From positions 1 to 36,115 of IMG/VR virus record IMGVR_UViG_3300034980_000568: a DNA stretch of 36,115 nt. The stretch is one strand, 5' to 3'. Positions 22,403 through 30,225 of this stretch are shown in pieces. Below the pieces are notes generated by a model. The model worked only from the letters and a program-made list of their open reading frames with translations. It was not told the DNA's origin and ran no database searches. The DNA comes from a virus. Every line of letters starts with the position of its first letter. The stretch's first letter is position 1. The position numbers were made by a program, and so were the translations under genes.

Positions 22403-25400
22403 TTGGGTGGCAAAGAAGATTGGATAGGGCGCCAGGAATCCGCTGGAAATAAGAATACTGCCGGCTGGGGTAAAGAGCACTACGACAGCTTTAATACAAG
22501 CTTGCAGGGCGTCGGACCAGCAGCTAGCAGATATAACAATGCCGCGGCAGCATACGATCAGGCGATGGCCAAGGCATATAACGGCTCAGAGAATTATGAT
22601 TCCGCCGATCTACTAAGCGATTCGTTTCTGAAGGTCAAGGTCGACCGCAAATATGAGGATATCGGCGAGCGCTCTGCCAATGTTAAAAATAGCATGGCGG
22701 AGATCGAAGATCTCAGCGCTACAGTAAAGTCCATAGGCCCAACAGACGATCTGTCCTCCAAAATAGCTGATATTGAAGCCTTCATGGTCGCGAATACTCC
22801 CGACCTCTCAATAGAAATGGCACAATGGTGCGAAGGCGCCATTCAACAACTGCGAGAACTCAGAGCTGCCAAGACAGAACTTAATAAGAATGTTAATGAC
22901 ATCATTGGATACAATAATAAGCTAAAAAAGGCCACCGATGCCGATAAGAAAGCCATCGATGCGGGAACCGCCTCCGCCGAGGCAGCCGCGGCTCAGGCAG
23001 CAGGAAGAGGCCTCAACGATGTCGCCGATGCCGTCCGCGCCAGTCAAGCTGCAACAACAGCCAAACGCCTTGCAGCGCTATCCGGCACCGGCAGCGTCTT
23101 TTCGGCTGCTGATTTACAAAATAATATCGGCGCCACTTTTCGCGAACAATGTATATTGCAGGCAAACATAATAAACCTAATGAGAATTAAGAGAAATGTG
23201 ATAGAAAGTGGCACTCCCCGAAGTATTCCTTACGCATCGGATGGCAGAAATAAGGCCCTCGATATTGAAGGGGAGCCATACGGGTTTATGAACAAATTGA
23301 CGCAGCCATCGACAACTGCAGCATTATTTACCCTTCCAAATACTATTCTGTCACAATTGCAGCCTTATATCAGGCTTTATAAGATTGGCTATGATGAAGA
23401 CGGCAAGGATGCGGTTGAAATACCAGTTGAATTTCCATCTCACTTTGGTCAAGAAACATCAAATATAACATCTCTTTTGAGAAATTCCAAAAGAAGAGGC
23501 CATGGCGTGGGATTAAAAAGTTTTAACTTTAGCTACGACGGATCCGATCCGTTTGCGGTAAAAAAGAGCATTAAAGCATCATTGGAAATTTTTGCTGCTT
23601 CTTTTGAAGAACTAATGCAAGATAGAGGTGGATATGCATACTCAGATCTTGCGCTAAAGACCGGAACGAGTCAAATGAGGTCCAAAGTAAAAGTGCGAAG
23701 CTCGTCCACTGAAGTTGATGACAATCTATCTAAACTGAATTTTAGATTGAAAGCTGTGGTGGGTTATTCTTATCCTAAATCTCTTGTTATACCGTCTGCC
23801 TCTGGATTAAGCGCCGAACAAGTAAAGAAGGCTATCTATAACAGTTTCGTTACACTAAACCTCACTCCAACGATCCACGAATTTAATTTTGATGATACGG
23901 GCAGGGTGGTTTTCAGAATTAACTATTTAGCATATATTGAAGACTATTTCGATCAAGCTTATTTTAACATTTTTTCTGATATTAGGGCTACAAAAAATAC
24001 TTTTCGACGAAGAATGATGGCAAAAGCGTTTAAGTATAACTGCCAAATAGATAAACTTAAAGTGCTAAAAGAACAAGAGAAAAAAGAAACCACGTTAGAG
24101 ATTAAAAACTCAATGCAGACGCTGCTCGGTGGCCTTTTTGAAGATGATAAAATATATGGGATTAATATTCCTTACGATGATCTCATGGAGGCGGCTCTAA
24201 ATCCCGCCTACGATCTTACAGCAGTAAAAGTGTTAAAAGAGCCTCCTCCCAGCGTGGCTAGCCCCGAAGGGGCAGTCGCAGAAGCGTCCGCCAATCCAGG
24301 CCCGGCTAGCGGCGCCGGCGCAGATCCGGCCGCCATCGATATCAAAAAGGCGAACCCCACGCAGAATTCCAACAGATACGAACAAATAGCTTTCTTTTAC
24401 TTAGATGACCTTATCGACATTGTATTGGGGAACATTGAGGAGTCCCTCTCCGAACAAGGATACCAAAAGGTGATCGCGGATCTCTTACAAGAGGGAATTC
24501 TGCCAGTTACGATAGGTTCTGCAGAAAAATTGAAGATCGCAAAGAACGAGGAGGCGATTAAAAGACTTAGGTTGGTACTGGGGCCCATCGAAATTAGAGA
24601 TCCTATGAATGCAGGCTCCTATACCCATGCATCATTGGGGGACATCCCAATATCAGCTAAATATTTCGTAGAATGGCTGACAGATAAAGTCTTGGCGAAA
24701 GGAAGGATATACTATTCTCTGAGTAAATTTATAAACGATTTCGTTAAGAACTATCTAAGAAACTTTTTGAATGATGATAAGTGTTATGGCCAGGCGACCA
24801 AACAGAGGATAACATTTTATAATGCCAACATAACCTCTTATCCGGATCATGGAGACTCCACGGTCGATGAAATAAGCAAACTTATTGCTGAGGGCGTGAC
24901 CACTTCTGATGGTTATTCTGGCCGCCTAAATATAAATATGGTTGAGAGTTCTGGGCTATTAAATGTCATGGGTAAAAGAGATAGCCCCGTTTCTATGATA
25001 GAGGGTCAAGAAATGAATTACATGGTGTTTTTTGCCGGCAGATCTCACCCGAGAGATAAACAACTGGGCGATGCGTTTGAAGATTCTCGCCGCGGCGTTT
25101 TTCATTATGTGTTAGGGAGGGATTCGGGAATTGTTAAAAACATCAAACTTGATCGCACAACAATGACCGGTTTAAAAGAGCTTCGCTTTGAACAGGAGGG
25201 CTTCGATGGCTTAGAACAATTACGTGAGGTCTACGATGTGCACATCGACACATTTGCTATGCCCACAGTGTTCCCGGGAACATATATTTTTGTTGATCCT
25301 CGAGGCTTTGCGCCCGAAACAAACCCCTACGATCCCTCCGCGGCAAATGGCGGCCCCATCGGCACAGAGGGAATTGAGCTTACGAAATACGGCATCGGCG

Positions 25401-25675
25401 GATATTTCATGGTAACCAAAGCTGAAACGAGACTCAGAGAAGGCTTCACGGAGACGTTAATTAGCGCAAAATGGGTGGCCGGCGTGGAATCAAACCCCAC
25501 CGAAGCCGGCACTGCCACGACAGAAATTTCTTCCAATCCTGCAGAAACGAAGGGCACTATAAAATGCACGATACCAAAAAGCGATGTAAATCCCGCCAAA
25601 AGAGGCATCCAACCGTCAGTGCCGCCTGATTCAGTTGGAACGAACCCCAAAGACAGCCCGGATCCTAACATCTAA
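22403..25675 (+). CDS. Large baseplate hub-type structural protein (putative)
   Basis: This 1090-residue protein starts at TTG with AGGGGTG upstream. Residues about 1-260 are helical and Ala-rich (coiled coil with AAAQAAGRGLNDVADAV). The region at 290-560 is mixed alpha/beta (LYKIGYDEDGKDAVEIPVEF, FNFSYDGSDPFAVKKSI). A low-complexity Ala/Pro/Gly linker lies near 610-650 (ANPGPASGAGADPAA). The C-terminal 350 residues contain GVFHYVLGRDSGIVKNIKLD, FEQEGFDGLEQLREVYDVHI and PGTYIFVDPRGFAP, then GIGGYFMVTKAETRL. These end blocks look like a tube- or hub-type beta domain. Position and size suggest a central hub or spike carrier. No lysozyme catalytic motif was recognised. Confidence 0.6.
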   Translation: MGGKEDWIGRQESAGNKNTAGWGKEHYDSFNTSLQGVGPAASRYNNAAAAYDQAMAKAYNGSENYDSADLLSDSFLKVKVDRKYEDIGERSANVKNSMAEIEDLSATVKSIGPTDDLSSKIADIEAFMVANTPDLSIEMAQWCEGAIQQLRELRAAKTELNKNVNDIIGYNNKLKKATDADKKAIDAGTASAEAAAAQAAGRGLNDVADAVRASQAATTAKRLAALSGTGSVFSAADLQNNIGATFREQCILQANIINLMRIKRNVIESGTPRSIPYASDGRNKALDIEGEPYGFMNKLTQPSTTAALFTLPNTILSQLQPYIRLYKIGYDEDGKDAVEIPVEFPSHFGQETSNITSLLRNSKRRGHGVGLKSFNFSYDGSDPFAVKKSIKASLEIFAASFEELMQDRGGYAYSDLALKTGTSQMRSKVKVRSSSTEVDDNLSKLNFRLKAVVGYSYPKSLVIPSASGLSAEQVKKAIYNSFVTLNLTPTIHEFNFDDTGRVVFRINYLAYIEDYFDQAYFNIFSDIRATKNTFRRRMMAKAFKYNCQIDKLKVLKEQEKKETTLEIKNSMQTLLGGLFEDDKIYGINIPYDDLMEAALNPAYDLTAVKVLKEPPPSVASPEGAVAEASANPGPASGAGADPAAIDIKKANPTQNSNRYEQIAFFYLDDLIDIVLGNIEESLSEQGYQKVIADLLQEGILPVTIGSAEKLKIAKNEEAIKRLRLVLGPIEIRDPMNAGSYTHASLGDIPISAKYFVEWLTDKVLAKGRIYYSLSKFINDFVKNYLRNFLNDDKCYGQATKQRITFYNANITSYPDHGDSTVDEISKLIAEGVTTSDGYSGRLNINMVESSGLLNVMGKRDSPVSMIEGQEMNYMVFFAGRSHPRDKQLGDAFEDSRRGVFHYVLGRDSGIVKNIKLDRTTMTGLKELRFEQEGFDGLEQLREVYDVHIDTFAMPTVFPGTYIFVDPRGFAPETNPYDPSAANGGPIGTEGIELTKYGIGGYFMVTKAETRLREGFTETLISAKWVAGVESNPTEAGTATTEISSNPAETKGTIKCTIPKSDVNPAKRGIQPSVPPDSVGTNPKDSPDPNI

Positions 25676-25710
25676 ACGATATGAACAAAAACACTACCAG
25701 GAGATTATAA

Positions 25711-26949
25711 ATGTCATACTTTTTTAAGGAAAACTCAATCGACGGCGCCAAAGATACTTACGAGAAGTCTCAGGTTTATAAACATCACCTCCAGGCGCCC
25801 ATGGCGGCACATAGCAACCTAATCGATTTTCAAAATGCAGAAAAATATTTGTATGGCAGAGTCTCTTATCGCTACGTCCCGATAGAGGTGGATTTAGTTA
25901 ATATACCACTGGTCACGCTAGCCGGTGGAACTCAAACTTCTAATATTCAAACACTCAGTTTCGTCGCTGATGCATTCTCTGATTTAAGGGCCCTGTTTGC
26001 GAAAAAATCGATGGATCCGGCATTTGATAAAGGTCACCCCCACCTGTCTACTCTAGACGCCGCTCAGGGATATGTGAGCCCACAAACCCTTTATAGTAAA
26101 CACTATGTTAGGTTACAAAACAGCATGATCCAGAGCTGCCGTGAAAATAATATTAGATTTGCCAATTTTGAGCAATTCTTAAGAAAAGCGCTGCCGATTA
26201 TCAAGCGCGCCACAAAAACGATTCCTTTTACTTATCCGGGGTTTATAAAAAGCAAGCATTGCGATGTACGAGTATCGGGTCTTGTGATTGAATTGGTGGC
26301 GGGCAAAGACTTTAACAATGATCGAGATAAGATAAATGATTTCGTAAAATCTCAAAATTGGCCCTTTTACTTAAATGCATGTGCAGCATGCGGCTTTTCC
26401 GTAGACGCATCAAACCCATGGCGCCTTGTTGCAGATATTGGCTCCTCGACAATGGTTGATTACGCACAGCGAGCAGTGGGCTGCGGTTTTAACACGACCC
26501 AAGAAATATTATCTTTTGGATATAAAGCTGCTCACATTCAATATTATGAAACGTTTGCAAACTCTTTTTTAATGCTCTATAATGCACTGAAACAAGAGTA
26601 TACCGACCCATATATGTGCTCCGACTTCACGCTAAGAAGCAGAGTGATAAAGCCTCCCGATTATTCTTTGAGTCAAATAACTTCTCACTATTTAACTGAT
26701 TTAAAGCTTTTTGATTTATATATGGAAATTCGAATTATAGAGGATGAAAACACCTATAGCGAAGGCGAAATAAAGCGCTTGAAGACCCGCGCACTGTCAA
26801 TTGCTCGATCGAACGGCATCGGCGCCGCCCTGAACGCCTTCGAAATTTTTGTTGGCCAAACATATGATTACAGTGGCTCCTTGACAGATCAGATACACCG
26901 TGTTAAGATAGTACAAGAAAGGGAGAAGGATGTACTTTCAGACACTTGA
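25711..26949 (+). CDS. Conserved phage protein of unknown function, probably virion-associated
   Basis: This 412-residue protein has FVKSQNWPFYLNACAACGFS and NPWRLVADIGSSTMVDYA in the middle, then a helical stretch (YKAAHIQYYETFANSFLMLY). Similar WPFYLNAC...PWRLVAD blocks occur in uncharacterised proteins beside tail genes of aquatic T4-like phages, from memory and not from a search. Four Cys residues (including CAAC) could bind metal. It follows the hub-type gene by 35 nt with AGGAG upstream, and its 3' end overlaps the DNA polymerase by 20 nt, linking structural and replication blocks. No function can be assigned. Confidence 0.55.
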   Translation: MSYFFKENSIDGAKDTYEKSQVYKHHLQAPMAAHSNLIDFQNAEKYLYGRVSYRYVPIEVDLVNIPLVTLAGGTQTSNIQTLSFVADAFSDLRALFAKKSMDPAFDKGHPHLSTLDAAQGYVSPQTLYSKHYVRLQNSMIQSCRENNIRFANFEQFLRKALPIIKRATKTIPFTYPGFIKSKHCDVRVSGLVIELVAGKDFNNDRDKINDFVKSQNWPFYLNACAACGFSVDASNPWRLVADIGSSTMVDYAQRAVGCGFNTTQEILSFGYKAAHIQYYETFANSFLMLYNALKQEYTDPYMCSDFTLRSRVIKPPDYSLSQITSHYLTDLKLFDLYMEIRIIEDENTYSEGEIKRLKTRALSIARSNGIGAALNAFEIFVGQTYDYSGSLTDQIHRVKIVQEREKDVLSDT

Positions 26950-28129
26950 CGATAAATCGGAATGTGTTGGTGTATATACGGATGGTAAGCTTCATTTTGA
27001 CGATATTCCGTCAAATTTGAAATATACGTGGAAATACACAGGCTCGATTAAAGAGGAAGACATTAAGTATGCCTGGATAGTAGCCCAAGGAGCAACACTT
27101 AGTGAAGTATGTCCGAAACATTTAAACCTCCGATTAGAAAAAAGCACAAAGAAAATGAATGCGTTCTATAAGTCTTTTAAGCTCGCAAAAATAAATTTAT
27201 TAGATCATTGCGTATTTGATTTAATCCCTCAAGATTCTTTAAAAGAGTTCTGTGAAATAAAAAATCAGATTACTCAACATGTATTAGAGAATTATGAGAT
27301 TCCCGCCAATTATGATTTCCTCAGCGGGGCCCACAAGATGGTTTATGACATCCGCGAACAAAAGGTTAATGCAGATATTCAGAATTGTAGAGGCGCCATG
27401 ACAAGAACAAATTTTAGACTTGGGATGAAAAAGATCATGCAAGGGTCGAAACACATTAATTATAATATTTTTGGAACCTCGACCGGTCGACTATCGACGG
27501 CGCCCCACTCTTTCCCGATTCTGACCATGAAAAAGGATTTTCGAAAATGTATAAAGCCCCATAACGATTGGTTTATTTCGTTCGACTATAACGGCGCCGA
27601 GGTACGGACTGTGCTGGCTCTCCTGGGCCTTCCCCAGCCAGAGGAAGATGTCCACCAATGGAACATGAAAAACATTTTTGATAAAAAATCTATTTCTCGG
27701 GCCCCGACCAGAGATGAAGCAAAGGTGCTATTTTTCGGCTGGTTATATAATCCGGACTCCGAGGTCATTAAGGGTAGTCTTTACGACAGGGATAAAATAG
27801 TCGATGAGCATTACTTTGATGGATATGTGCATACAATTTTTAATAGAAAAATAAAAGTTGACGAAAGAAGGGCCCTAAGTTATACTATCCAGAGTACAAC
27901 TTCGGATCTGGTGATAGAGAGAGCCATGGCACTCAAGAAAATGTTAAAAGGAAGGAAATCTTTTATATCTCACATAATGCATGATGAGGTGGTTATAGAT
28001 CTGTCTGACGAGGACAGATCGCTCCTATTGCAAGCAAAAGAAGAATTCGCACAGAACAGGCTCGGTACTTATAAAGTGAATGTGTCCGCCGGCCAAAATT
28101 ACTTTGATATGGAAGAGCTTAAAATATGA
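26930..28129 (+). CDS. Short family A DNA polymerase (no exonuclease domain)
   Basis: This 399-residue protein carries the family A catalytic core. GTSTGRLST (182-190) precedes motif A FISFDYNGAEVR, with Asp219 and Glu224 at the catalytic spacing. Motif B RDEAKVLFFGWLY has Arg261, Lys265 and Phe269, the last at the position of E. coli Pol I Tyr762. RRALSYTIQSTTSDLVIERA follows, and motif C is HDEVVID (351-357). T7 polymerase has 704 residues and Klenow 605; here only about 210 residues precede motif A and no exonuclease motif is visible. The start is ATG 26930 with AGGGAGAAGG upstream. It overlaps the previous gene and the next (ATGA). T4-like phages normally use a family B enzyme. Confidence 0.88.
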   Translation: MYFQTLDDKSECVGVYTDGKLHFDDIPSNLKYTWKYTGSIKEEDIKYAWIVAQGATLSEVCPKHLNLRLEKSTKKMNAFYKSFKLAKINLLDHCVFDLIPQDSLKEFCEIKNQITQHVLENYEIPANYDFLSGAHKMVYDIREQKVNADIQNCRGAMTRTNFRLGMKKIMQGSKHINYNIFGTSTGRLSTAPHSFPILTMKKDFRKCIKPHNDWFISFDYNGAEVRTVLALLGLPQPEEDVHQWNMKNIFDKKSISRAPTRDEAKVLFFGWLYNPDSEVIKGSLYDRDKIVDEHYFDGYVHTIFNRKIKVDERRALSYTIQSTTSDLVIERAMALKKMLKGRKSFISHIMHDEVVIDLSDEDRSLLLQAKEEFAQNRLGTYKVNVSAGQNYFDMEELKI

Positions 28130-28992
28130 TATCAATTATTGGCATTGGGAATGCCGGCTCAGAGATTGCTAACAAATTCTCTGAAATTCCGCAATATGAC
28201 ATTTATGTGTTGAACAGTAATGTCAAAAAAAATACAAAAAACAAATTTAAGTTGAAAAGCTACCCAACACCAGAGGAGTGTGAACAAAACATACCAAATC
28301 TCAATAAGTTCTTTTCCAATCTAAAGAATCGTACACAAGTGTTTATTATGGGGGCGTCACACAGTTCAAATTACACTCTTGGTATTCTAGAACAGATTAG
28401 AGATCGCGATATCGATGTTTTTTATATTAAGCCGGACACTACTCTGTTATCTGGCATTCCCCGACTAGTCGAAAATGCCACGTTTGGAATATTGCAGGAA
28501 TATGCTCGCTCCGGTCTTTTCCGTAGTTTTACTGTTTTTTCTAATGAGGCGATTGAGGACGCCCACCCGAATATTAATTTAAAATCATATTATGATACGC
28601 TGAACGAAACAATTTTCTCTACTGTACATTATTTGAATTATTTTGAGAACACAGAACCACATATTGGTAATATGGCAAGACCTAGTGAAATCAGCAAGAT
28701 ACGCACTGCGGGCATGTTAAATATGAAAAATCTTGAAGAAAAATGGCTTTATGAGCTTGACGTTCCCCGTGATCTGTGTTATTATATGTGTATAAATACA
28801 GAAAGATTAGAGAAAGAACCAGGCCTACATAAGCGCTTGGTCGACATTTTAAAGAAGAAGCCTAAGAATGCTTTTAGGAAAATTTCGTATTCAATTTACG
28901 AGACACCTTTACGAGACTTTGGGTTCTGCGTTGCCCACACTAACGTAGTACAAAACAACCAAACGACCCTTGACGAGCTTGATCAAGGGTGA
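28126..28992 (+). CDS. FtsZ/tubulin-like protein with degenerate nucleotide loop (tentative)
   Basis: This 288-residue protein starts inside the polymerase stop (ATGA) and follows the tubulin/FtsZ layout. MISIIGIGNAGSEIANKF (1-18) resembles the first strand and T1 loop of FtsZ. VFIMGASHSSN (72-82) sits where FtsZ has its GGGTGTG loop, but most glycines are lost. A strand and proline (DVFYIKP), an Ala-preceded helix and SFTVFSNEAIEDA (135-146) mirror the following FtsZ segments up to the conserved Asn, then YYDTLNETIFSTVHYL matches helix 6-7. PHIGNMARPSEISKIRTAG (178-196) matches the INVDFADV loop region. GTP binding may be lost. The alternative is a Rossmann protein, since GxGxxG also fits. 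Its place beside polymerase and SSB suggests a role in replication or intracellular organisation. Confidence 0.5.
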   Translation: MISIIGIGNAGSEIANKFSEIPQYDIYVLNSNVKKNTKNKFKLKSYPTPEECEQNIPNLNKFFSNLKNRTQVFIMGASHSSNYTLGILEQIRDRDIDVFYIKPDTTLLSGIPRLVENATFGILQEYARSGLFRSFTVFSNEAIEDAHPNINLKSYYDTLNETIFSTVHYLNYFENTEPHIGNMARPSEISKIRTAGMLNMKNLEEKWLYELDVPRDLCYYMCINTERLEKEPGLHKRLVDILKKKPKNAFRKISYSIYETPLRDFGFCVAHTNVVQNNQTTLDELDQG

Positions 28993-29000
28993 CACATTAG

Positions 29001-29021
29001 ATATCAAGGAAAGCTTGATAT
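29001..29021. repeat. Inverted repeat overlapping the SSB promoter
   Basis: ATATCAAG (29001-29008) and CTTGATAT (29014-29021) are perfect inverted copies around GAAAG. The right arm overlaps the extended -10 box at 29016-29024, which is the position of a repressor operator. It could alternatively be a coincidental hairpin. Confidence 0.5.
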
Positions 29022-29024
29022 ACT
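29016..29024 (+). promoter_or_regulatory. Extended -10 promoter for the ssDNA-binding protein
   Basis: TGATATACT is an extended -10 box (TGn then TATACT) 27 nt before the ATG at 29051. No good -35 box is visible. The identical nine bases occur in the promoter upstream of the helicase (34865-34873), and both are followed by TTAC or TTTAC. Confidence 0.55.
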
Positions 29025-29050
29025 TTACAAACAAACAGGAGAAAAAACTA

Positions 29051-29821
29051 ATGTCAATCAACATGGAACTAATGAGAAAGAAACTCGCCACCTTGCGCGG
29101 CGAGGGAAAAGATGGGGACTCCATCTTCTTCAAACCCGCAGAGGGAGACCAAGATATCCGGATCGTACCGACCAATGACGGCGATCCACTTAAGGAGCTA
29201 TATTTCCACTATAATGTGGGCGAGCACCGCGGCGGTATCTTGTGCCCAAAGCGCAATTATAGTGAACGATGCCCGATCTGCGATTTTGCATCATCAGTAT
29301 GGAAGGATAGTACGGCGAACAACGACGAAGAAGGCAAGAAGCTGGCAAAGTCACTGTTTGTGCGTGCACGCTACTTCTCACCGGTGGTACTTCGCGGCCG
29401 CGAGGCCGAGGGCATCAAGGTATATGGTTATGGCAAGAAGGCGTATGAACTTCTTCTCGGCTACATTCTTGATCCCGAATACGGCGACGTCACATCCGCC
29501 ACAGAGGGTACAGATATCACACTTACTTATACCAAGCCCACCACCCCGGGGGCATATCCACAGACAAACATGAAGATGAGACGAAACACTTCCGCACTTT
29601 TGGAAGATAGTGAGGCGATCCCTGCCCTCCTCGATCATATGCCTGACTTTTCGTCTCTCTTTGAAAGACGCACACCAGAGGAAATCGATTCTATTTTAGA
29701 CGAGCAACTGGTAGGCCCAAATTCAGCTGAGGCAATTTCTAATGAGACTACTGCGTATGGTAAAAGTAGCTCAGCCAGCGATGTGGACCGCGCTTTTAAC
29801 GAGCTTATGAATAGCAACTAG
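29051..29821 (+). CDS. 32: ssDNA-binding protein (T4 gp32-like)
   Basis: The start is set at ATG 29051 (257 residues) because AGGAG lies 9 nt upstream. An in-frame ATG at 28970 is inside the previous gene and upstream of the promoter. The N-terminus (MSINMELMRKKLATLRG) is the basic segment used for cooperative binding in gp32. HRGGILCPKRNYSERCPICD (59-78) supplies a likely zinc site, with Cys65, Cys74 and Cys77 and a His before them. VYGYGKKAYELL follows in the OB-fold region. The C-terminus (SDVDRAFNELMNSN) is short and only mildly acidic, compared with the longer acidic tail of T4 gp32 (301 residues). It coats single-stranded DNA for replication and recombination. Confidence 0.85.
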   Translation: MSINMELMRKKLATLRGEGKDGDSIFFKPAEGDQDIRIVPTNDGDPLKELYFHYNVGEHRGGILCPKRNYSERCPICDFASSVWKDSTANNDEEGKKLAKSLFVRARYFSPVVLRGREAEGIKVYGYGKKAYELLLGYILDPEYGDVTSATEGTDITLTYTKPTTPGAYPQTNMKMRRNTSALLEDSEAIPALLDHMPDFSSLFERRTPEEIDSILDEQLVGPNSAEAISNETTAYGKSSSASDVDRAFNELMNSN

Positions 29822-29833
29822 CGTTTGTCCGTG

Positions 29834-29868
29834 AAAAACCGATGGCAGAGCGGGGTAAATACTCTGCC
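29834..29868 (+). repeat. Direct repeat copy 1 (terminator-bearing)
   Basis: AAAAACCGATGGCAGAGCGG followed by GGTAAATACTCTGCC is an imperfect copy of 30168-30201. The two copies flank the small membrane-protein gene. Confidence 0.6.
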
Positions 29869-29878
29869 ACAATTTTCT
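29843..29878 (+). terminator. Terminator after the ssDNA-binding protein gene
   Basis: TGGCAGAG (29843-29850) pairs with CTCTGCCA (29862-29869) around an 11-nt loop. The tail (CAATTTTCT) is T-poor, so termination may be partial. Confidence 0.6.
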
Positions 29879-29899
29879 ATAAACAAAAAGGAGAATGTT

Positions 29900-30166
29900 A
29901 TGGAATGGTTAAAATCCCTATGGGCCCGATGGAAGGTTCAAGTTAGCATAGTGGGAGGCGTACTTATCGTCGCCACCGCATATGGGACCTGCTCAGTCGA
30001 ACCGCCCGCGGTATCTGACAACGGTGCAACAGGGGCTTCCCCGGCTATCAATGAGATCGTCGAGGTTTCTGCCACCACAGAGACAACCACCACTGGTGAT
30101 ACCACCACTGGAACCGCCACCACAACTGGCGATACCACAGGTACCACCACCACTACAAACGAGTAG
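29900..30166 (+). CDS. Small membrane-anchored Thr/Gly-rich protein
   Basis: The start is set at ATG 29900 (88 residues) with AAGGAG 6 nt upstream; an upstream in-frame ATG at 29825 would run through the terminator hairpin. A Trp/Lys/Arg-rich N-terminus (MEWLKSLWARWKVQ) is followed by one hydrophobic segment (SIVGGVLIVATAYGT, residues 16-30) and a Cys at 31. The rest is Ser/Thr/Asp-rich, with TTTGDTTTGT-type repeats. This predicts a single-pass inner-membrane protein with a disordered tail in the periplasm. The sequence before Cys31 is not a good lipobox. The gene is bounded by two copies of the same terminator, like an inserted accessory cassette. The function is unknown; envelope modification or exclusion are possibilities. 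Confidence 0.65.
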   Translation: MEWLKSLWARWKVQVSIVGGVLIVATAYGTCSVEPPAVSDNGATGASPAINEIVEVSATTETTTTGDTTTGTATTTGDTTGTTTTTNE

Positions 30167-30167
30167 T

Positions 30168-30201
30168 AAAAAGCCGCTGGCAGACCGGTAAAAAGTCTGC
30201 C
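30168..30201 (+). repeat. Direct repeat copy 2 (terminator-bearing)
   Basis: AAAAAGCCGCTGGCAGACCG followed by GTAAAAAGTCTGCC is an imperfect copy of 29834-29868, beginning 2 nt after the stop codon of the small membrane-protein gene. Confidence 0.6.
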
Positions 30202-30209
30202 GTTTTTTT
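30179..30209 (+). terminator. Intrinsic terminator after the small membrane-protein gene
   Basis: GGCAGAC (30179-30185) pairs with GTCTGCC (30195-30201) around a 9-nt loop and is followed by G and seven T. It is stronger than the related terminator at 29843. Confidence 0.85.
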
Positions 30210-30225
30210 ATTTTAAGAGGGTAGG

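Noticed and set aside
28970-29050. Upstream ATG of the ssDNA-binding protein
   Set aside because: It overlaps the FtsZ-like gene and lies before the predicted promoter. The N-terminus from 29051 matches the gp32 type and has AGGAG upstream.
29825-29899. Upstream ATG of the small membrane protein
   Set aside because: It would translate through the terminator hairpin; the ATG at 29900 has a clear ribosome site.
29982-29992. Lipoprotein signal in the small membrane protein
   Set aside because: The residues before Cys31 are Tyr-Gly-Thr, which does not fit the usual lipobox.
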